From NCBI GenBank assembly GCA_900556395.1, contig USOQ01000076.1, positions 1-10,784 on the forward strand: DNA of 10,784 nucleotides, written 5' to 3'. Made by a program: the position numbers and the translations under genes. Shown here one piece after another: positions 6,567 through 10,784 of the stretch. Every line of letters starts with the position of its first letter. Positions within the stretch are counted from its first letter, which is position 1. The notes beneath the pieces were generated by a model. It was not told the origin of the DNA, did not search any database, and saw only the letters and a program-made list of their open reading frames with translations. This DNA is from Candidatus Segatella caccae (lineage in GTDB: Bacteria > Bacteroidota > Bacteroidia > Bacteroidales > Bacteroidaceae).

Positions 6567-7979
6567 CTTGTCTGGAAAGATGATGCTCTTGGCTGTCAGG
6601 AAGATAATACGTATGTCCAGCCAGAACGACCAGTTCTCCAAGTACCAGATGTCGCGACGTACACGCTCTTCCATCTGCCACAATTCTTTGGTCTCTCCTC
6701 GATAGCCTGTTACTTGTGCCCATCCAGTGATGCCTGGTTTGGCAAAATGACGCACCATATATTTGTTGATGATGGTGCCATAAGTCTCTGTGTGGTACAA
6801 CATATGTGGTCTTGGTCCCACGATACTCATGTCACCTCTCAGCACGTTCAAGAACTGTGGAAGTTCGTCTATATTGGTTTTTCTCATGAAGTTTCCAAAG
6901 GAGAACTTGCGAGGATCGTTCTCTGTAGCTTGCGCTTTGTCGGCGTCTTTGTTGATGTGCATAGAGCGAAATTTAACGCATCTGAATGTCTTGCCATTGA
7001 TACCTGTTCGGTCTTGACAGAAGAAGATTGGTCCCGGACTCTGCAACTTGATTATCAGTGCAACGATGGGTATGATGAACAGTAAGAATAAGCAGACGAT
7101 GCTACTTACGAGCACGTCGAATAGTCTTTTGATGGCACGATTAGTGGGGTTCGATAGCGGCTCAATATGGTTTGTATAGATATTCTTGCCCATAAACTGC
7201 AGCGTGTCGAGATGAAGCTGATAGCCTTCAAACTGGCGCGGCAAGTAGTAGAAGTGTATCACGTTCTTGTCGCAGAACTGCATGAGCTTGATAACCTCTT
7301 TAGACTGGTTGTGTGATAGACAGCAGAACATTTCGTGTATATTGGTGGGGGCTCCATGAATCGTGTTGTCTATAGAGCAGCTGATAATCTCATTGAGTTC
7401 CGAAAGTGTTCCTAAATGTGTAAACTCCTTGGGGGCACCCTTGATGTCGTCGTCTGCGAAGTAACCATTTACTCTGTAGCCAGCCGATGGGTCCTCTACG
7501 AGTGTCTTATACATGTCGAGTACAGCAGGGTCATTGCCTATGAATATAGCTGTACGACTATTGTAACCCCTTGTGCGGACATACTTTAGTAATCGCAGTT
7601 CTATAGCACGCGATATAATGAGTATGATATAGAAGGATGCAAAAAACAATAAACTGAAGTAGAACAGCCCTCCATAGTTGATGAGTATTCGGATGGTAAG
7701 GAAGAAAATGATAGAAGCCAAACCGCTCAGGCAGAAAGTACGCTTGCATACTTGTATGAAGCTTACTCTGCGGATGTGGATAATGGTGGAATAAAAACTT
7801 TCGGCAAGAAACATTGCAACATTGGCTGCGAAAATCGTTATTTTCGTAGATAGGTCAAATGCAGCTGGCGAAATTTCTGGTGTTAGTATCATGTAGGCCA
7901 ATAGTACCAGATTAAGAATAGCAAAGTCTACTATGATAACAGATCTTTTGACCAATATATTTCCTTTGTTTCTTTCCAT
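6555..7979 (-). CDS. Undecaprenyl-phosphate sugar-1-phosphate transferase (WcaJ-type EPS priming enzyme)
   Basis: 474 aa, the usual length of polyprenyl-phosphate hexose-1-phosphate transferases such as WcaJ. It moves a sugar-1-phosphate (glucose in characterised relatives) from a nucleotide sugar to undecaprenyl phosphate in the inner membrane, starting the EPS repeat unit. Seen: about four hydrophobic segments in the first 125 residues, a Rossmann-like middle domain (about 140-265), a hydrophobic helix containing a proline (about 287-311, P304), then the catalytic domain with KFRSM (336-340), the DE dyad in TNIDELPQF (D371, E372), SIVGPRP (385-391) and KPGITGWAQV (414-423). The ATG at 7979 is chosen because MERNKG is a typical N-terminus for the family. 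Upstream codons (ATG at 8039, TTG at 8045) lie at or inside the promoter box. First gene of the operon. The exact sugar cannot be read from the sequence. Confidence 0.92.
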   Translation of the reverse strand: MERNKGNILVKRSVIIVDFAILNLVLLAYMILTPEISPAAFDLSTKITIFAANVAMFLAESFYSTIIHIRRVSFIQVCKRTFCLSGLASIIFFLTIRILINYGGLFYFSLLFFASFYIILIISRAIELRLLKYVRTRGYNSRTAIFIGNDPAVLDMYKTLVEDPSAGYRVNGYFADDDIKGAPKEFTHLGTLSELNEIISCSIDNTIHGAPTNIHEMFCCLSHNQSKEVIKLMQFCDKNVIHFYYLPRQFEGYQLHLDTLQFMGKNIYTNHIEPLSNPTNRAIKRLFDVLVSSIVCLFLLFIIPIVALIIKLQSPGPIFFCQDRTGINGKTFRCVKFRSMHINKDADKAQATENDPRKFSFGNFMRKTNIDELPQFLNVLRGDMSIVGPRPHMLYHTETYGTIINKYMVRHFAKPGITGWAQVTGYRGETKELWQMEERVRRDIWYLENWSFWLDIRIIFLTAKSIIFPDKNAY

Positions 7980-8042
7980 GTCTTGACAAAATGCAACTTT
8001 TTTCTTTGTGTCTGCGAAGCTGAAATTCAGCCTTATCATCTG

Positions 8043-8050
8043 CAAAGATA
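8043..8050 (-). promoter_or_regulatory. Bacteroidetes-type -7 box for the EPS operon
   Basis: Minus-strand TATCTTTG fits the TAnnTTTG element of Bacteroidetes housekeeping promoters. The 20 bp upstream is AT-rich but I see no clean TTTG at the -33 position. Transcription would start near 8035-8039, giving a leader of about 60 nt before the ATG at 7979. Confidence 0.55.
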
Positions 8051-8131
8051 AATAATTTAATTTAAATAAGGTATAAAGTAGGACAGAAAAGTCGAAAAAA
8101 AGTGTTTTATTTCAAAAAACATCCTGTCAAT

Positions 8132-8162
8132 TTTGATATCTTGTAATTTTATTGTACTTTTG
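8132..8162 (+). promoter_or_regulatory. Bacteroidetes-type promoter for the 216-aa gene
   Basis: TTTG at 8132-8135 and TACTTTTG (TAnnTTTG) at 8155-8162 are 19 bp apart, the expected layout. The start would be near 8166, about 38 nt before the ATG at 8204. It faces away from the EPS promoter. The roughly 80 bp between the two is very AT-rich and shows no strong inverted repeat. Confidence 0.7.
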
Positions 8163-8203
8163 CAAGTAATTTTTTATTGTACGAATTATTAATAGCTAAT
8201 TCA

Positions 8204-8854
8204 ATGGGAGTATTTTCAAAACTATTCGGTCGTAAGGCCGAGGATAAAAAAGTGGGCGGCATGGAAGACTACATGACGCTTGTTAGAGTATATTTCCAGG
8301 CAACACTGGCATCGCAGTTGGGTATTACCAATTTGGCTATGTTGCCTGACCTTCGTGCGTTTAAAACTACTTTCCGTGTTCCTACACAAAACAACAAGTT
8401 GGGCTTGGGAGAGAAAGCGCATGTTAAGAAAATGATGAAGAACGTCTATGGTACCGATGATAGCTTTTTCAAGGAGATAGATCAGAGTATTCGCAGGAAG
8501 TGTCAGAAACTGCAGGATGTTAACGTTTATCTTGTACAGTTCCAGACCTTTACTCAAGACCTCATGATGCTCTTAGGCAACCTGATGAAATTTAAGCTCC
8601 GTCTGCCAAGTTTCATGAAGAAGGCACTTTACACCATGACGCAAAAAACCGTTGATGACATCTTTAATAAGAATGATTTTAACGATGCCAGTGTGGTGAA
8701 GACAGTCATGCAGTTGCGACAGCTTGACAAGCATTTGGGTTTTAGCCAGCAGTGGGTTACCGACTTTGCTTATCAGGTACTGATGTTGGCCAAGAAGGAG
8801 CCACGTCCATCCGATGAGGATATAGAGAAGGCCAAAGCCAAGATGGGCAAGTAA
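8204..8854 (+). CDS. Conserved-looking hypothetical protein, mostly helical
   Basis: 216 aa; I do not recognise the family. Seen: no signal peptide and no true transmembrane segment. The N-terminus MGVFSKLFGRK looks like a short amphipathic basic helix of the kind that can lie on the inner face of a membrane. A long predominantly helical part follows (about 20-195), with a moderately hydrophobic stretch at 108-128 (YLVQFQTFTQDLMMLLGNLMK), then a charged Lys/Glu-rich C-terminus (201-216). Met, Lys and Gln are abundant. The ATG at 8204 is chosen because the in-frame TTG at 8177 leaves almost no leader after the promoter and adds residues that look non-coding. It has its own promoter and stands alone between the divergent EPS operon and the zap/rny set, which has a separate promoter. 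Base and codon use look like the neighbours, so there is no sign of recent transfer. Function unknown. Confidence 0.85.
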   Translation: MGVFSKLFGRKAEDKKVGGMEDYMTLVRVYFQATLASQLGITNLAMLPDLRAFKTTFRVPTQNNKLGLGEKAHVKKMMKNVYGTDDSFFKEIDQSIRRKCQKLQDVNVYLVQFQTFTQDLMMLLGNLMKFKLRLPSFMKKALYTMTQKTVDDIFNKNDFNDASVVKTVMQLRQLDKHLGFSQQWVTDFAYQVLMLAKKEPRPSDEDIEKAKAKMGK

Positions 8855-8897
8855 AAAGAGCCTTATTTAACAAATTTCACAAAATGTTGACGGATTA

Positions 8898-8929
8898 TTT
8901 GTATTTTTGAAATATTTCCGTTATATTTG
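8898..8929 (+). promoter_or_regulatory. Bacteroidetes-type promoter for the zap/rny gene set
   Basis: TTTG at 8898-8901 and TATATTTG at 8922-8929 are separated by 20 bp, an excellent match to the -33/-7 consensus. The expected start is near 8933-8936, leaving a leader of only about 12-15 nt before the ATG at 8948. The box also contains the TTG (8927) that would begin a longer reading frame, which argues against that start. Confidence 0.78.
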
Positions 8930-8947
8930 TACCCAAAAACAAGTGTA

Positions 8948-9241
8948 ATGAGTGCTGATGAGAAAACAATCAATACGTTTGCCACGCGAGTAAGGCAGAT
9001 GATTCTTGAGTTTGGCAGAGTCAAACAAGAGAACGCTGAACTTTATGCGATGGTAGATGAGCGCGACGCCCAAATCAAGGAGTTGCAGGAAAGATTGTCT
9101 CAAGCAGAACGAGATTACAATAGCCTGAAGATGGCTAAGATGATGACCATATCGGATGCAGACATGGAGTCGACGCAGAAACGTATCGCTAAGCTCATCC
9201 GTGATGTCAACAAGTGTATAACGCTACTGAGCAATCAATAA
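8948..9241 (+). CDS. Small coiled-coil protein, ZapB-like by position and shape
   Basis: 97 aa. Seen: a continuous helix-forming sequence with heptad-like spacing from about 12 to 65 (FATRVRQMILEFGRVKQENA, then ELYAMVDERDAQIKELQERL), and after a short break a second amphipathic helix (about 70-95, ending NKCITLLSNQ). No signal peptide or membrane segment. It is the first gene after a strong promoter and ends 9 nt before zapA, so the two are almost certainly co-translated. In E. coli the coiled-coil protein ZapB binds ZapA and bridges the FtsZ ring. A similar partner role here is inference from size, coiled coil and adjacency, since coiled coils give little sequence evidence of homology. The ATG at 8948 is preferred because the TTG at 8927 falls inside the -7 box. 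Confidence 0.85.
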   Translation: MSADEKTINTFATRVRQMILEFGRVKQENAELYAMVDERDAQIKELQERLSQAERDYNSLKMAKMMTISDADMESTQKRIAKLIRDVNKCITLLSNQ

Positions 9242-9250
9242 GTCGGAGCG

Positions 9251-9550
9251 ATGGCAGATTCTGAACAAGAGAAGTTACTCATAAGATTACATATCTATGA
9301 CACCGACCTCTCGGTCAAGATACCGAGAGCGGACGAGGAGTATTATCGTAGATCAGGCAAACTGATCAACGATATTGTCAACTCGTACTCTAAGATTTTC
9401 AAGGGTCGTAAGAGCGATAAAGAGATACTTTATATGGCTCTTATCGATATCGCCTTGAGATATGAGAAAGAGTCGGGACGTAATGATACTGCACCTTATC
9501 ATGATATTCTCACCCAACTTACTGCCGAGATAGAGGATGCCTTGAAGTAA
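9251..9550 (+). CDS. zapA: Cell division protein ZapA
   Basis: 99 aa, typical for ZapA. Seen: an N-terminal globular head with short strands (about 8-26, LLIRLHIYDTDLSVKIPR), the characteristic EEYYRRSGKLIND segment (29-41), then a C-terminal helix suited to coiled-coil tetramer formation (about 57-97, with YMALIDIALRYE). Family knowledge: ZapA binds FtsZ at midcell and bundles its filaments, stabilising the Z-ring. It lies 9 nt after the ZapB-like gene and upstream of rny, an order I know from other Bacteroidetes. Its stop codon is within a small hairpin (9539-9543 with 9549-9553) that leads into the candidate structured RNA. Confidence 0.93.
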   Translation: MADSEQEKLLIRLHIYDTDLSVKIPRADEEYYRRSGKLINDIVNSYSKIFKGRKSDKEILYMALIDIALRYEKESGRNDTAPYHDILTQLTAEIEDALK

Positions 9551-9625
9551 GGCGCTCTTTGCGTTGCTCTGTATTCCCCCTTTTAGCTCTATGGCACATT
9601 GCATACACGAGGAGAGAGTATTAAT
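9551..9625 (+). ncRNA. ssrS: Candidate 6S-type RNA between zapA and rny
   Basis: The 101-nt gap between zapA and rny folds into a long irregular rod. 9555-9561 pairs with 9608-9614, 9563-9564 with 9605-9606, 9565-9567 with 9601-9603, and 9570-9572 with 9596-9598, with small internal loops and a C-rich apical loop (9573-9595, containing CCCCC). From memory, Bacteroidetes genomes carry a short 6S RNA (6S-Flavo class, roughly 100 nt) at this locus; I could not run the model. 6S RNA mimics an open promoter and binds RNA polymerase to reduce transcription in slow growth. No separate TAnnTTTG promoter is seen just upstream, so it may be cut from the zapA-rny transcript. Ends are approximate. The alternative is a structured leader of rny. 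Confidence 0.45.
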
Positions 9626-9651
9626 AAACAAACTTTATACATAAATAATAA

Positions 9652-10784
9652 ATGGTAGCAACAATAATAGTTGGCCTTGTAGCCCTTATATTAGGAGGTG
9701 CTGTGGGGTTTTTCATTTTCCGTTATGTGATTAAGGGAAAATATAATGAAATGGTAGAAGCCGCCAATAAGGAGGCTGAAGTAGTGAAAGAAAAGAAACT
9801 CCTTGAGGTAAAGGAGAAGTTTCTCAATAAAAAAGCTGAATTAGAGAAGGAGGTGCAGCAGCGCAACTCTCGCATCCAGCAGAGTGAGAACAAACTCAAG
9901 CAGCGTGAGATTTCTCTCAACCAACGTCAGGAAGAGTTGGGTCGCCGTAAGCAAGAGGTAGAACAAAACAACCAGCGTCTTGAGAACGAAAAGAAGCTTT
10001 TGGCTGTTAAGCAACAGGAACTTGAGAAGATGCAGCGTCAGGAGCAGGCTAAGCTCGAAGAGCTATCTGGTCTAAGTGCAGAGGAAGCTAAACAGCGCCT
10101 CATCGAGAGCCTGAAAGACCAGGCCAAGCTTGATGCTGCCAGTTACGTCAATGAGATTATGGACGACGCCAAGCTCAATGCCAACCAGCAGGCCAAGAAG
10201 ATCGTTATTCAGACTATCCAGCGCGTGGCCACAGAGACAGCCATCGAGAACTCTGTTAGCGTATTCCATATTGATAATGATGAGGTGAAGGGCCGTATCA
10301 TCGGTCGCGAGGGTCGTAACATCCGTGCCTTAGAGGCTGCTACTGGTGTCGAGATTGTAGTCGATGACACTCCTGAGGCCATTGTTATCTCAGCCTTCGA
10401 CCCAGTGCGTCGTGAGGTATGTCGCTTGGCTTTGCATCAGTTGGTTGCTGATGGTCGTATTCATCCAGCCCGCATCGAAGAAGTAGTTGCCAAGGTGAAG
10501 AAGCAGCTTGAGAACGAAATCATAGAAACTGGTAAGCGCACAGCCATCGACTTGGGTATTCATGGTTTGCATCCAGAGTTGATACGCATCATCGGTAAGA
10601 TGAAGTATCGTTCTTCTTATGGTCAGAACCTCTTGCAGCACGCACGTGAGACAGCCAACCTCTGTGCAGTTATGGCATCCGAGTTGGGATTGAATCCAAA
10701 GAAAGCTAAGCGTGCCGGTCTTCTCCACGATATCGGTAAGGTGCCAGACGAGGAGAGCGAGTTGCCACACGCACTCTATGGTGC
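9652..10784 (+). CDS. rny: Ribonuclease Y (partial, 3' end outside the window)
   Basis: The first 377 codons are present out of about 510-520 in the family. RNase Y is a membrane-anchored endoribonuclease that starts mRNA decay. Seen: an N-terminal transmembrane segment (about 3-23, VATIIVGLVALILGGAVGFF), a long Lys/Glu/Gln-rich coiled coil (about 25-150), a KH RNA-binding domain with GRIIGREGRN (214-223, loop G218-R-E-G221), and the start of the HD catalytic domain with LLHDIGK around H359-D360. All expected parts up to the cut are intact. The ATG at 9652 puts the membrane anchor at the N-terminus and is preceded by an A-rich stretch as is common in this phylum. No promoter of its own is evident, so it is probably read from the promoter at 8898-8929 through zapA and the candidate 6S RNA. 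Confidence 0.95.
   Translation, partial: MVATIIVGLVALILGGAVGFFIFRYVIKGKYNEMVEAANKEAEVVKEKKLLEVKEKFLNKKAELEKEVQQRNSRIQQSENKLKQREISLNQRQEELGRRKQEVEQNNQRLENEKKLLAVKQQELEKMQRQEQAKLEELSGLSAEEAKQRLIESLKDQAKLDAASYVNEIMDDAKLNANQQAKKIVIQTIQRVATETAIENSVSVFHIDNDEVKGRIIGREGRNIRALEAATGVEIVVDDTPEAIVISAFDPVRREVCRLALHQLVADGRIHPARIEEVVAKVKKQLENEIIETGKRTAIDLGIHGLHPELIRIIGKMKYRSSYGQNLLQHARETANLCAVMASELGLNPKKAKRAGLLHDIGKVPDEESELPHALYG

Noticed and set aside
6534..7085. 183-codon plus-strand open frame antisense to the priming transferase gene
   Set aside because: It lies within a gene with clear catalytic motifs on the other strand, its product resembles no family, and there is no promoter of its own.
8927..8947. 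TTG-initiated N-terminal extension of the ZapB-like protein
   Set aside because: The TTG lies inside the -7 promoter box, upstream of where the transcript should begin.
10390..10770. 126-codon minus-strand open frame over rny
   Set aside because: The plus strand here encodes intact KH and HD domains of RNase Y, so this is a chance antisense frame.

Overview
The window looks like a chromosomal segment from a Bacteroidales species, most likely Prevotellaceae (Prevotella/Segatella-like). The grounds are promoters of the Bacteroidetes type (TTTG, 19-20 bp, TAnnTTTG), the absence of clear Shine-Dalgarno sequences, moderate GC content, and a long PpiD/SurA-like foldase, a BT0820-type HAD phosphatase and a zapA-rny neighbourhood that are all familiar from this phylum. 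I see no insertion sequences, tRNAs, rRNAs, CRISPR arrays or phage genes. This is mostly core genome with an exopolysaccharide (EPS) cluster in the middle.

Left (1-2553): a complete plus-strand gene for a large membrane-anchored periplasmic foldase (PpiD-like, 716 aa) ends in a strong intrinsic terminator. A 390-bp gene-poor convergent spacer follows. It holds that terminator, a second terminator serving the opposite strand, a small hairpin and, at most, faint coding remnants.

Middle (2554-8050): a four-gene minus-strand operon, in transcription order: a membrane polyisoprenyl-phosphate sugar-1-phosphate transferase (first sugar of a lipid-linked repeat unit); RmlA (dTDP-glucose synthesis); a Wzz/Wzc-type co-polymerase and tyrosine autokinase with an unusually regular Tyr-Gly-rich tail; and a small HAD phosphatase. 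A TAnnTTTG promoter box lies just upstream, and the terminator at 2475-2521 closes the operon. Together these genes cover priming, one precursor, and chain-length/export control. No flippase, polymerase, further glycosyltransferases, RmlBCD or outer-membrane exporter are present here, so the rest of the pathway must be elsewhere.

Right (8051-10784): divergent from the EPS operon, a promoter drives an unrecognised 216-aa soluble, mostly helical protein. A second, very well matched promoter then drives a cell-division and RNA-decay set: a 97-aa coiled-coil protein (ZapB-like by position and shape), ZapA, an approximately 100-nt non-coding gap that folds into a long irregular rod and is a good candidate for the Bacteroidetes 6S RNA, and ribonuclease Y, which is cut off by the window end.

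Nothing here is a clear new defence or mobile system. The most interesting signals are the period-3 tyrosine tail of the kinase, the candidate 6S RNA, the ZapB-like protein, the unrecognised 216-aa gene, and a hairpin built from the last codons of the priming transferase gene.
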